From NCBI RefSeq assembly GCF_005405185.1, contig NZ_BJDO01000016.1:1-50843 (forward strand): a DNA stretch of 50,843 bases, written 5' to 3'. Below the pieces are notes generated by a model, which was given only the letters and a program-made list of their open reading frames with translations, ran no database searches and was not told the DNA's origin. The first letter of the stretch is position 1; each line of letters starts with the position of its first letter. Both the position numbers and the translations under genes were made by a program. This stretch comes from Secundilactobacillus hailunensis (lineage in GTDB: Bacteria; Bacillota; Bacilli; Lactobacillales; Lactobacillaceae). Below, piece after piece: positions 30,518-38,661 of this stretch.

Positions 30518-32080
30518 TTAAAGATCTTTACCGGCAGCTTTCTTCTTCGCATCCTGACTACGTTGAAAGTCAGCAATGGCCTTATATTCGGTTTGTAACT
30601 GCCGACTTAAGCGAATGTAGATCGGTACCAGTGTACGGTAGGCTTCATAGGTGTCAGGATTTGGATGATGGACGTTAGTAACCCCAACGAACTTTTTAAC
30701 TTCGCTGAGATCGTCAATCAGGCCAAGACTGTACATTCCAAGAACAGCAGCACCCAAAGCAGTTCCTTCAACACTTTCAGGAATCGTTACATCTTGTTCG
30801 AAGATGTCAGCTAACATTTGGCGCCAGAGTGCCGAACGGGCAAAACCACCAGTTGCTTGAATGCTGACTGGTTTACCAACGACTTCTTCCAGTGCGATCA
30901 GCACAGTATAGAGGTTGTAGACAATGCCTTCCAACGCAGCCCGAACCATGTGGGCACGAGTGTGCTTACGGGTCAAGCCGAAAAAGGAACCACGGGCATT
31001 AGCATCCCAGATTGGAGCCCGTTCGCCACCTAAGAATGGGTGGAAGATCAGACCGTCTGATCCGGCAGGAATCTTAGATGCAATTTCAGTTAAGAGATCA
31101 TAGCTGTCGATCTTCATTTGTTCGGCTGTAATCTTTTCCGGGGCGAATAGTTGATCACGAACCCAGCGGAAGACGATTCCACCGTTATTAACAGGTCCGC
31201 CAACGACCCATTTGCCTGGGGCAAGGTAGTAACAAAATACCCGGCCCTTAGGATCGATCTTGGGCTTATCAGTAACGACACGAACGGCACCAGAAGTCCC
31301 GATAGTAACGGCTACAACGCCAGGATCGATGGCATTAACGCCCAAGTTGGCCAGGGGACCGTCTGAAGCACCCATGACAAATGGCGTGTCAGGATCAATG
31401 CCGATTACGCGGGCATAGTCTTCATTCATACCAGAAACCGTATCAGTGGTATCCACTAATTCTGGTAATTTATCACGGGTAACGCCGGCTAGTTCAAGGG
31501 CTTGATCGTCCCAATCCATCTTGAAGATGTTAAACATCCCGGTGGCATTGGCGATGGAGTAATCTTCCTTCAAGACGCCAAATAGTTTATAGATCACGTA
31601 TTCCTTGATACCAACAAACCAACGCGCCTTGTCAAAGAGATCTTTGTGTTCATTACGTAACCAGATCAATTTGGTAAACGGTGTCATTGGATGAATTGGG
31701 GTACCGGTCTTCTCGTAAATTTGTTTACCGACACCGTTTTCACGTAATTGGTCAGCGTACTTAACGGCCCGGTTATCAGCCCAGGTAATGGCCCGGGTCA
31801 TTGGCTTATGGTTTTCATCCAGCAGGATCAGACTGTGCATAGCAGCGGAGAATGAGACACCCTTCAGTTCACCCTTGCTTAAGTTGGCCTTGCGTAAAAC
31901 GGTGGTTAAGCCATCAACGATTGCGGAGAAGATCTCATCGGGATCTTCTTCAGCCATATCAGGAACATCCTGGTAAAGGGGATACAAATTGTTGGAATAA
32001 CCTTGTACTTTACCAACGTTGTCGAACAGAACCGTTTTGACACTGGTCGTTCCGATATCGACACCAATCATATAGTCCAT
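30518..32080 (-). CDS. gntK: Gluconokinase (FGGY family)
   Basis: The 520-residue sugar kinase phosphorylates gluconate to 6-phosphogluconate, which enters the phosphoketolase or pentose phosphate route. The N-terminal phosphate loop is IGVDIGTTSVKTVLFD, the FGGY C-terminal signature appears as the VSIQATGGFARSALWRQMLADIF region, and GTSGAVRVV and HPFLGGERAPIWD are typical of gluconokinases. AAAGGGAG precedes the ATG at 32080. Promoter and repeat elements upstream (32136-32221) suggest control by the divergent RpiR regulator and by CcpA. Confidence 0.93.
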   Translation of the reverse strand: MDYMIGVDIGTTSVKTVLFDNVGKVQGYSNNLYPLYQDVPDMAEEDPDEIFSAIVDGLTTVLRKANLSKGELKGVSFSAAMHSLILLDENHKPMTRAITWADNRAVKYADQLRENGVGKQIYEKTGTPIHPMTPFTKLIWLRNEHKDLFDKARWFVGIKEYVIYKLFGVLKEDYSIANATGMFNIFKMDWDDQALELAGVTRDKLPELVDTTDTVSGMNEDYARVIGIDPDTPFVMGASDGPLANLGVNAIDPGVVAVTIGTSGAVRVVTDKPKIDPKGRVFCYYLAPGKWVVGGPVNNGGIVFRWVRDQLFAPEKITAEQMKIDSYDLLTEIASKIPAGSDGLIFHPFLGGERAPIWDANARGSFFGLTRKHTRAHMVRAALEGIVYNLYTVLIALEEVVGKPVSIQATGGFARSALWRQMLADIFEQDVTIPESVEGTALGAAVLGMYSLGLIDDLSEVKKFVGVTNVHHPNPDTYEAYRTLVPIYIRLSRQLQTEYKAIADFQRSQDAKKKAAGKDL

Positions 32081-32135
32081 TTTTCTATGACTCCCTTTCT
32101 TTAAATCGAACCCGTATTGTGAGTGTAAAGGAAAT

Positions 32136-32150
32136 TTAAAACGGTTTCAA
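32136..32150. promoter_or_regulatory. cre-like site in the gntK leader
   Basis: On the minus strand TTGAAACCGTTTTAA matches the cre consensus except at position 14. It lies downstream of the predicted transcription start, where bound CcpA could act as a roadblock. Confidence 0.45.
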
Positions 32151-32156
32151 GAATTC

Positions 32157-32319
32157 ACATTCCGTAAAGAAACTTTATTTATTGACCTGTTTATTATATG
32201 AAAAAAGGTTTCATAATTCAAGTGAATATAAGAAAATTATTTACAAACCGGGAAATAGTGGCTAGAATACTCGGTATAGAACCTATGATATGACCGTACC
32301 AATTATAAATACGGAATGT
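32157..32319. repeat. Inverted 10-bp repeat in the gntK/rpiR divergent region
   Basis: ACATTCCGTA at 32157-32166 is the exact reverse complement of TACGGAATGT at 32310-32319, 143 bases apart. Each copy points toward the gene on its own side, so both divergent units carry the same element in the same relative orientation. This is a candidate operator for the RpiR protein encoded at 32435. The 354-base region also holds the gntK promoter and, at 32344-32357, a small ATCTA/TAGAT inverted repeat. Confidence 0.45.
32193..32221 (-). promoter_or_regulatory. Promoter of gntK with an operator-like palindrome in the spacer
   Basis: On the minus strand TTGAAT (32216-32221), a 17-base spacer and perfect TATAAT (32193-32198). 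The spacer holds ATGAAA/TTTCAT arms (32198-32203 and 32209-32214), placing a potential repressor site across the promoter. Confidence 0.65.
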
Positions 32320-32434
32320 TAAAATGAATAAGCGTGTTATTAAATCTAGGTTTAGATACTCTATTGTATAAACAACGTTACAGCAGGGAAACTAAGTAAT
32401 TAAGTCAGCGATTTCCAGCGTAGGAGGCAGTAAT

Positions 32435-33283
32435 TTGACACAATCAGCAATCAGCAGCATCAGGTCTTACTATCCCAATTTAAGCAAGTTACATCAAAAA
32501 ATTGCGGATTACATTTTTGCTCAGCCTCAAATGGTGAGTGAACTCACGATTAACGAGTTGGCCGAGAAAGTCGGTGTATCCACTGCCTCAATCTCACGAT
32601 TTGCCAAGGCTGTCGGTTATTCTAATTTTCGTGAATTCAGTCTGGATCTGGCAAATGTCAGTTCGGACGTTAATCGCAGCAGTATGTTCAAAAAAGTGAA
32701 ACCTGATGATACGCCTAAAGAGATGGCGCAGAAGACTTTTCAAGCGATGATCGATGCGTTGATTTCAACGCAGTCATTATTGCGCAATGATGAGCTGGAA
32801 AAAATGTCAAACTATATTTTAAAGTGTAATCAACTCGCTTTCTTTGGACTGGGGGGCTCATCTGTCGCAGCGTTAGATGGTTATCATAAATTTTTAAGAA
32901 CGTCGATCAACAGTGAGTATTACCCAGATTTTGATGTGCAGTTAATGCAGGCGGCGAAAATGGATGAGAACGACTGTGCCATCATGATCTCCCATTCTGG
33001 CGAAAACCAGCAAACACTGACCGTTTTAAAGCAGTTGCATAACAACCATGTGCCGGTGATTGCCATTACCAGTTACGGGCGGTCTTCACTAGCGCAGCGG
33101 GCTGATATGGTGTTATTGTCGCTGGCAGATCAAATGTCGACGACTTCTGACAGTATGTATACCCTGATTGCCCAATTAGCCATGATCGACAGTTTATTCA
33201 CTATTGTGGCTGTCAAACTGTCAAACAAGACCGAAGTGGTCATGAACCGGGTCAAAAAAGCCATCGATCGTACCAGAACTTAA
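32435..33283 (+). CDS. RpiR family transcriptional regulator
   Basis: A 282-residue regulator with an N-terminal helix-turn-helix (ELAEKVGVSTASISRFAKAVGYSNFREF split across residues about 38-65) and a C-terminal SIS domain (GLGGSSVAALDGYHKFL; ISHSGENQQTLTVLKQL) that binds a phosphosugar. Being divergent from gntK-gntP it most likely controls gluconate use, with 6-phosphogluconate or a similar ester as ligand. The TTG start follows AGGAGG by seven bases. Confidence 0.9.
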   Translation: MTQSAISSIRSYYPNLSKLHQKIADYIFAQPQMVSELTINELAEKVGVSTASISRFAKAVGYSNFREFSLDLANVSSDVNRSSMFKKVKPDDTPKEMAQKTFQAMIDALISTQSLLRNDELEKMSNYILKCNQLAFFGLGGSSVAALDGYHKFLRTSINSEYYPDFDVQLMQAAKMDENDCAIMISHSGENQQTLTVLKQLHNNHVPVIAITSYGRSSLAQRADMVLLSLADQMSTTSDSMYTLIAQLAMIDSLFTIVAVKLSNKTEVVMNRVKKAIDRTRT

Positions 33284-33358
33284 GAATCGGTAGCGGTTTT
33301 CAGTAACTGATAGAAAGCGTGGTAAAATAGTCTGAAAAGGGACAAGGGATGAGCAGGT

Positions 33359-34126
33359 GTGAAACGACAGCGAATTGAACCCATTTATGCCAACACGTAT
33401 AAAAAACTGCGCAATCGTTCACGACGATTACGCTTTTTTTCAATTCTATTAGTTTTGATCGTCATTATTGGGGGCTGGCTGGGCTACCAGCACTACCGTA
33501 ATCAGCAGCTCAGTAACTATACTGTACGCGGTGTATCATTAACTCAGTCCAATGGGTTTGTTGATTTTCAGCAGCTTCAGCATCAAGGCTATCAGTTCGC
33601 TTATCTACGGGCGACTTCCGGTGCTAGCTATACGGATGATCAATTTCAAAGTAACTATGACCGCGCGCAGGGGAGCAATCTAGAGCTGGGGGTCTATCAC
33701 GTTTACAGCTATACGACTTCCCCCAAAGCTCAGTTGCAAAACTTTATCCAAGAAGTGAGCCAGCGAGTAGGCCAGCTGCCAATTGCAGTTCAGGTGGGGA
33801 CGTACGGTCATTACGATACGCACTACTTAACACAACGGCAGGCGCAAGAAAAACTGCAGCAGTTTATTTCACTGCTGCAGCAACGCTATGATAAACGGAT
33901 CATTATTTGGTGTACACCAGCGGTTTGGCAGGCATTAAAACAGTCTAAGCCTGTTAGGTATAATTGCTGGTTGCAAACGTCGCGAGTGGCTGATCAAGAT
34001 AATAAAGCGGTTTTTATTGAATATAACAAAAACGCAACAGTTAAGTTAAATGGTCAATCACAAACGGTCGGCGGGTCCGTTTTTAATGGTTCACAGCGAC
34101 AGTGGAATTCGTGGGTCACTAATTAG
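33359..34126 (+). CDS. Membrane-anchored GH25 (lysozyme)-like protein without catalytic acids
   Basis: A 255-residue protein with a very basic cytoplasmic start, one membrane helix (about residues 26-43) and an extracellular GH25-type barrel: GVSLTQSNGFVDF, FAYLRATSGASYTDDQFQSNY, LGVYHVYSY and LPIAVQVGTYG. In active GH25 muramidases the first block has an Asp (GxDVSxxQG) and the third reads LDVE; here the first Asp is Ser and LDVE is VQVG. Both proposed catalytic acids are therefore missing, suggesting a wall-binding or regulatory protein rather than a hydrolase. The GTG start follows a purine-rich AAGGGATGAG. Confidence 0.8.
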   Translation: MKRQRIEPIYANTYKKLRNRSRRLRFFSILLVLIVIIGGWLGYQHYRNQQLSNYTVRGVSLTQSNGFVDFQQLQHQGYQFAYLRATSGASYTDDQFQSNYDRAQGSNLELGVYHVYSYTTSPKAQLQNFIQEVSQRVGQLPIAVQVGTYGHYDTHYLTQRQAQEKLQQFISLLQQRYDKRIIIWCTPAVWQALKQSKPVRYNCWLQTSRVADQDNKAVFIEYNKNATVKLNGQSQTVGGSVFNGSQRQWNSWVTN

Positions 34127-34159
34127 AATCAAGTTTAAAGATTGAATGGTCAACCAGAA

Positions 34160-34218
34160 AAAAAGCAGCCTGATTATCAGCAACCCATGATGGGTGGGTG
34201 ATAATCAGGCTGCTTTTT
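34160..34218. terminator. Bidirectional terminator with a 20-bp stem
   Basis: Positions 34160-34179 pair perfectly with 34199-34218. It serves the GH25-like gene and the convergent DUF4828 gene, whose stop codon overlaps its right edge. Confidence 0.92.
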
Positions 34219-34591
34219 AAGTTGGTTTATTCATACTAGCAACGATGTAGTAAATCACGTTATCGGCTTCATCAAACAGCTTAACCGGTACGTTATGGTC
34301 AGCGGTGACGGTTATATGATAACCGTAGTGATCTAATAACACTAAGGTGTCTTCACTTAACGAAACGACTTTACAGGGAATCGTCCGGTGATCGATACTA
34401 ATGGTGAGATCAGGGCCGATTACCAGCGAATGGATCCGCGTGGTTTCAGAGTGGCGTAACTTCCACGATCCAATAAAAATCATTGGGGAAGAGTCAGCAG
34501 TGCTGGTATCATGTTTAGTCAGATGTTGAGAAGACCGCATAAAGTGCTGGAAGAATGTCCGGCTTGAATGAATAAAGTCCTTTGCCTTCAT
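34217..34591 (-). CDS. DUF4828 domain protein
   Basis: A 124-residue protein with a basic N-terminus and a beta-rich body (FIGSWKLRHSETTRIHSLVI ... HGY-type strands) matching DUF4828, a family of unknown function common in lactobacilli. There is no clear signal peptide. The start at 34591 is chosen because AAGGGGGA precedes it; 14 upstream in-frame codons would begin before this site. Confidence 0.75.
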   Translation of the reverse strand: MKAKDFIHSSRTFFQHFMRSSQHLTKHDTSTADSSPMIFIGSWKLRHSETTRIHSLVIGPDLTISIDHRTIPCKVVSLSEDTLVLLDHYGYHITVTADHNVPVKLFDEADNVIYYIVASMNKPT

Positions 34592-34701
34592 AATGTGGTC
34601 CCCCTTGCACATATTCTGCACTAATTTTAACATGTTTATAAACTAATTCCCCGTTCTTTAACTTAATTTTTAAAATAATGTCGACTTCTAATTGTCAGTG
34701 G

Positions 34702-34730
34702 TTATCATTTGAGTTTGGAACTGCTATGAT
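34702..34730 (+). promoter_or_regulatory. Promoter of the Gfo/Idh/MocA gene
   Basis: TTATCA (34702-34707), 17 bases, TATGAT (34725-34730), 31 bases before the start codon. Confidence 0.5.
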
Positions 34731-34761
34731 GGAGTTAAAAGCAGAAAGAGGGGCGTTTTTG

Positions 34762-35766
34762 ATGATAAACTTTGGCATTATCGGGACCAACTGGATCACT
34801 CAGCAATTCGTGGAGGCTGCCCAAACTTCCGGGCTGTACCAGTTAACCGGAGTCTATTCGAGACACCAGGATACTGCAACTGAATTTAGTCAGAAAAACG
34901 GTGGCGCGCAGACCTATACCAACCTTGATGATTTCTTTACTCAGGGGGCTTTCAGCACGGTCTACATTGCTTCACCGAACAGTCTGCATTTTGAACAGGC
35001 GCAACAGGCGCTTCAAGCTGGTAAAAATATTATTGTTGAAAAGCCGGCTTTTGAAAATCAAGCGCAGATGGAACGTATCCAAGAACTGTTGAAGCAACAT
35101 CCCGAACTGCATTATTTCGAAGCAGCGAGAAATATTCATACGCCAAATTTCCATGCCATTGAACAGCAGTTGAAAAAAATGCCAGTGGTACAGGGTGCCA
35201 GCTTAACGTATATGAAGTACAGCTCTAGGTACGATCAGGTACTAGCGGGTAAAGAACCCAACGTGTTTTCCTTAAAGTTTGCGGGCGGTGCCCTGCAGGA
35301 TTTAGGGGTGTATCCGCTATATGACGCTGTAACGTTGTTTGGTATGCCGAATGAATTCAATTATTTCCCCGAATTTATTCAGACCGGTGTTGATGGTAAG
35401 GGGGTCGCAATCCTGCAGTACGGGGAATTTAACGTTACCTTGAACTTTGGTAAGACGACTAATTCGTATATGGCTTCAGAAATTTATGGATTGAAAGACA
35501 CCATTGAAATCGATGATGCGGGTGAACTTGGTGAAGTGACCTATTTGGATGAAACAGGTAAAAAGACACTGCTCAGTCAACCAGTGACTGACAACCCGAT
35601 GCTGCCAGAAGTGCGTGATTTTGCACGGGTCCTAAACGATCCTACTAAGCCACGGAATCAAGCCGATTACAGTTACTGGCTGAACCTCAGTGTCCAAGTT
35701 AATAAAATGCTGTTTAATCTGCGACAGTCTGGTAAAATTGTTTTTTACGATGAACGCGACAACTAA
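34762..35766 (+). CDS. Gfo/Idh/MocA family oxidoreductase
   Basis: A 334-residue NAD(P)-dependent oxidoreductase. The Rossmann fold starts with NFGIIGTNWITQQFVEAA; VYIASPNSLHFEQAQQALQAGKNI and IVEKPAF carry the conserved EKP lysine, and GGALQDLGVYPLYD is the typical C-terminal block. The substrate, probably a sugar or cyclitol, cannot be told. The ATG at 34762 follows AAAGAGGGG; the frame is open 28 codons further up but overlaps the promoter. It may be co-transcribed with the helicase gene 22 bases downstream. Confidence 0.88.
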   Translation: MINFGIIGTNWITQQFVEAAQTSGLYQLTGVYSRHQDTATEFSQKNGGAQTYTNLDDFFTQGAFSTVYIASPNSLHFEQAQQALQAGKNIIVEKPAFENQAQMERIQELLKQHPELHYFEAARNIHTPNFHAIEQQLKKMPVVQGASLTYMKYSSRYDQVLAGKEPNVFSLKFAGGALQDLGVYPLYDAVTLFGMPNEFNYFPEFIQTGVDGKGVAILQYGEFNVTLNFGKTTNSYMASEIYGLKDTIEIDDAGELGEVTYLDETGKKTLLSQPVTDNPMLPEVRDFARVLNDPTKPRNQADYSYWLNLSVQVNKMLFNLRQSGKIVFYDERDN

Positions 35767-35788
35767 TAAGAAATGAGGGGGTCTGAAT

Positions 35789-37123
35789 ATGATTCCACAA
35801 TTTAAAGATCGATTCGAAAAATTAGGCTTTGATGAGTTATCACCCATTCAGTCAGCGGTTTATGACCCGCTAAAAAATGGTGACAGTGTCTTAGGCCTAG
35901 CACCAACTGGTTCTGGGAAGACGCTGGGGTTTGTGGTGCCGGTACTGGAACGGTTAGCACCAGGACAAGGAATTCAGGCGGTGATCATTGCCCCATCGCA
36001 AGAGTTAGCGATGCAGTTGACCCACGTGACGCGCAGTTTTGCGACATTAGTTGACCTTAAAGTGGTTTCCATCACTGGCGGAGCTAACGTTAAACGCCAA
36101 CTGGAACAGTTGAAAAAACACCCAGAGATCGTGATCGGCACACCAGGCAGAATTTTGAACTTGATTGAAGACCGTAAGCTTAAGACCCATGATGTGCAAA
36201 CGGTGATCGTGGATGAAGCCGATGATCTGCTTGAGGGCGAAACATTTGATACGGTGCGCACCATCTTGCAAGACGTTCCTGCCGAGGTTCAAAAGGGGTT
36301 CTTCTCAGCAACCGAAACGCCAATTCTATCAGAACTGGAGAAGTGGTTTGGCACGCCGGTTACCCGGGTAGATGTCCGTGATATTGACCACACACAGGGA
36401 GTCGTTCGACATGGCCTGTTGCAAGTTTCTAATTTGAAAAAAGCGGGGATGTTGGGGAAACTGACTTCGGTGAAGCAATTTAAAGCCTTAGTCTTCTTCA
36501 ACCACGTGGGTTCGCTGCAGCAAACTAAGAGCTGGCTGACACACCATCACGTACCAGTCGCAACCCTCTCTGCTAATCAACGACAGACGGAACGGCAAAA
36601 AGCCCTCACCGATTTTCGTTTAGGACGAGTCAAGTTGCTGCTGTCAACGGATGTAGCAGCCCGTGGACTGGATATCGCCAAGTTACCAGCAGTCGTTAAC
36701 TTTGATTTGCCGGATACTGCGATCATCTATACTCACCGGGTTGGCCGGACAGGCCGGATGGGTGAGCCGGGACAAGTGGTGAACTTCGGTGACGACCATG
36801 ATTTACGGGACTTGAAACGGCTTTTGAAGGATACTAATTATGACTTAGTTCCCGTCTATTATCAGGATCATCAATTGGGGACCACTTATAAACGGCGTCC
36901 TGAACAGGAGCAGTCATTTGATGATGATCAAAGCACAACGGCGGAGGCTAAAGTGGCTGGTGAAGTTCAGACTGATCCAACGGCCATGCAACCAGCTAGT
37001 CGCAAGCCGAGAGTTAAAGCTTCTCTGCCAGAACCGATCAAGAAGAAAAAGGGTCACAATAAGCATTCTAAGCGTAAGGGCATGCGGCATAAACGCGAAG
37101 AAGAACGTGAAGAGTCAAATTAA
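35789..37123 (+). CDS. DEAD-box RNA helicase (CshB-like)
   Basis: A 444-residue RNA helicase with the motif series APTGSGKT, PSQELA (variant of PTRELA), TPGR, VDEADDLL, FSATE, DVAARGLDIAKL and HRVGRTGR. A long lysine/arginine-rich tail from about residue 405 (KKKKGHNKHSKRKGMRHKR) should bind RNA. Length and tail resemble CshB of Bacillus, which works in ribosome assembly and cold adaptation, but the subtype is an inference. Confidence 0.9.
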   Translation: MIPQFKDRFEKLGFDELSPIQSAVYDPLKNGDSVLGLAPTGSGKTLGFVVPVLERLAPGQGIQAVIIAPSQELAMQLTHVTRSFATLVDLKVVSITGGANVKRQLEQLKKHPEIVIGTPGRILNLIEDRKLKTHDVQTVIVDEADDLLEGETFDTVRTILQDVPAEVQKGFFSATETPILSELEKWFGTPVTRVDVRDIDHTQGVVRHGLLQVSNLKKAGMLGKLTSVKQFKALVFFNHVGSLQQTKSWLTHHHVPVATLSANQRQTERQKALTDFRLGRVKLLLSTDVAARGLDIAKLPAVVNFDLPDTAIIYTHRVGRTGRMGEPGQVVNFGDDHDLRDLKRLLKDTNYDLVPVYYQDHQLGTTYKRRPEQEQSFDDDQSTTAEAKVAGEVQTDPTAMQPASRKPRVKASLPEPIKKKKGHNKHSKRKGMRHKREEEREESN

Positions 37124-37168
37124 CAAGTAACTAGGTATAACGCTCATTTAGTGTTATTCCAAGTTATG

Positions 37169-37228
37169 AACAAAAACTAGCATGGTTTTCAGTGATCAAA
37201 CAAACTGAAAGCCATGCTAGTTTTTGTT
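37169..37228. terminator. Terminator with an unusually long 25-bp stem
   Basis: Positions 37169-37193 pair with 37204-37228, with a single T-G wobble, around a 10-base loop. The A- and T-rich ends make it active in both directions. It ends the helicase transcript and also lies downstream of the minus-strand tRNA gene. Confidence 0.9.
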
Positions 37229-37284
37229 ATCATATAGGGTACTTCTAGATCAAACAGCCAGAAACACCGTCGTAATAGTATCAA

Positions 37285-37357
37285 TGACCCCACCCGGACT
37301 CGAACCGGGATCAGCCGCTTAGGAGGCGGGTGCCCTATCCAGTTGTGCTATGGGGCC
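37285..37357 (-). tRNA. tRNA-Arg, anticodon CCT
   Basis: The 73-base cloverleaf on the minus strand has acceptor GGCCCCA/TGGGGTC, a D loop with AACTGGATAGG, anticodon loop CTCCTAA giving anticodon CCT (reads AGG), and a TPsiC arm with GGTTCGAGTCC. The discriminator base is A. The CCA end is not encoded. Confidence 0.95.
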
Positions 37358-37416
37358 AAAAAAGCACACTGCATATTTTCTCATGGATTGGGGTTGTTGT
37401 AAAGGTTAGTTAAGGC

Positions 37417-37869
37417 TTAATTGCTAGTGGGTTCAGCGATGACTAAAACGTTAGTCAGAGCGTTACGGACAACGGCCGCTGTAGTTGATCCGACCAGTAA
37501 CCGGTCAATTGCATCAGTCCCTGATTTGCCCATCACGATAAGGTCGACATCGTGGTTTTCCGGATATTCCACGGCAATTACCTGTTTAGGGCTGCCATGG
37601 AGAACTTCTGTTTTGGCGGTTACGCCGGCGTCTGTAGCGATTTTTTTACCTTCGTCTAAAATGGCCGTGGCGTGTTCGTCAAGTTCTTTATAGTAGCCCC
37701 CAGTATTAGCGATACCAGTTCCCGTAACCTCGTAAATCAATCGTTTATCATCAGCAACGTTAACTAAGGTCAATTCAGCATTGAACTGGTTAACCAGTTT
37801 TAACGCTTCCGACAGTGCTAATTTGGAATTATGACTACCATCAAGTGGAACAACAATGTGCTTATACAT
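37417..37869 (-). CDS. Universal stress protein UspA family
   Basis: A 150-residue single-domain Usp with N-terminal YKHIVVPLDGSHNSKLAL, and the ATP-binding pattern GKSGTDAIDRLLVGSTTAAVVRNA (GxxGxnG(S/T) type) near residue 114, so it is of the nucleotide-binding class. These proteins support survival under stress; a precise role is unknown. AAAGAG precedes the start. Its upstream region carries GAAAC repeats (37912-37963), one of them shared with the gntK promoter. Confidence 0.92.
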   Translation of the reverse strand: MYKHIVVPLDGSHNSKLALSEALKLVNQFNAELTLVNVADDKRLIYEVTGTGIANTGGYYKELDEHATAILDEGKKIATDAGVTAKTEVLHGSPKQVIAVEYPENHDVDLIVMGKSGTDAIDRLLVGSTTAAVVRNALTNVLVIAEPTSN

Positions 37870-37911
37870 ACTATCAACTCTTTTCGAATTATTTATGATT
37901 CACCTACATTG

Positions 37912-37963
37912 TGAAACTTTTTAAAAATGGTTTCAAGACTTTTATCCCGTCAACTATGAAACC
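37912..37963. repeat. GAAAC inverted repeats in the uspA promoter region
   Basis: TGAAAC (37912-37917) and GTTTCA (37930-37935) form an inverted repeat spanning a minus-strand promoter TTGAAA-17-CACAAT. A third copy, ATGAAACC, starts at 37956 and is followed by TTTTT. The 13-mer ATGAAACCTTTTT also occurs in the gntK promoter (minus strand, 32202-32214). Confidence 0.45.
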
Positions 37964-38050
37964 TTTTTAATTGAAATTAGGGTGGTCAAGTTGACGGCCG
38001 TTTTGGCTTGAAATAACGGGTGATAAGAATGATACACAGAGCGAAACGGC

Positions 38051-38079
38051 TTTCTCAGTCCCGTAATTTATGATATAGT
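38051..38079 (+). promoter_or_regulatory. Promoter of the MarR gene
   Basis: TTTCTC (38051-38056), 17 bases, TATAGT (38074-38079), 28 bases before the start codon. The -35 is poor, which would fit weak or regulated expression. Confidence 0.4.
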
Positions 38080-38107
38080 CTTTTTGATAGAAAATGAGGG
38101 ATATAAT

Positions 38108-38581
38108 TTGGATAAATTAGATTTTTATAAACAGCACATTGAAAATTCACTGATTGATATCATGAATACCCGGGCTCAGGATAATAATTTTGAACGTCAG
38201 TGGCTGCAGCTGCATATTCCGAACCGGGATCTGCAGTACGCCATTTCTCAATTATCGACGCTCAGCCTAAAGTTATTGCAGCAAGTAGTGGCGTTAGCAC
38301 CAGTGACGGAAGATCAGCTAGTGGAGGCCATGGACCTCAGCTTTGGGGTGATTGCTAAAAGTATGAATAAATTGTCCCGGTTAGGTTTTGTCACTAAATC
38401 GGCACCGGAGCAGCGCAAAGCGATTTATCAGCCCACTAAGATTGGTACTAAAGTAGTCACCGTTCAAAATCAGTTGACTAAATTGCTGGATAAGCAGCAT
38501 ACTGAGCTGGTCGATCGCTATACACCTGATCAACTGAGTTTGATTGCAGCGTTTCTGCAGGATTTGCAGCATGCTCATTAA
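38108..38581 (+). CDS. MarR family transcriptional regulator
   Basis: A 157-residue winged-helix protein. The DNA-binding part is VTEDQLVEAMDLSFGVIAKSMNKLSRLGFVTKS (in segments, residues about 83-115), followed by the wing and a dimerising C-terminal helix. The target genes and ligand are unknown; the neighbour uspA is divergent, so it could be a target. The TTG start at 38108 follows GAGGGA; the eight in-frame codons upstream contain that site and are not used. Confidence 0.82.
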   Translation: MDKLDFYKQHIENSLIDIMNTRAQDNNFERQWLQLHIPNRDLQYAISQLSTLSLKLLQQVVALAPVTEDQLVEAMDLSFGVIAKSMNKLSRLGFVTKSAPEQRKAIYQPTKIGTKVVTVQNQLTKLLDKQHTELVDRYTPDQLSLIAAFLQDLQHAH

Positions 38582-38587
38582 TGTGAA

Positions 38588-38626
38588 AAACACCCCCAAT
38601 AGATCACTGATCTGTTGGGGGTGTTT
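38588..38626. terminator. Bidirectional terminator between marR and gtrA
   Basis: AAACACCCCCAA (38588-38599) pairs with TTGGGGGTGTTT (38615-38626), with an inner AGATCA/TGATCT extension. Confidence 0.88.
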
Positions 38627-38661
38627 ATTTGTCTATCTATAATAAAAGGTTGAAGTGAGGC

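Noticed and set aside
37285-37357. tRNA gene as an occupied attachment site
   Set aside because: No integrase, direct repeat or foreign gene block flanks the tRNA in this window.
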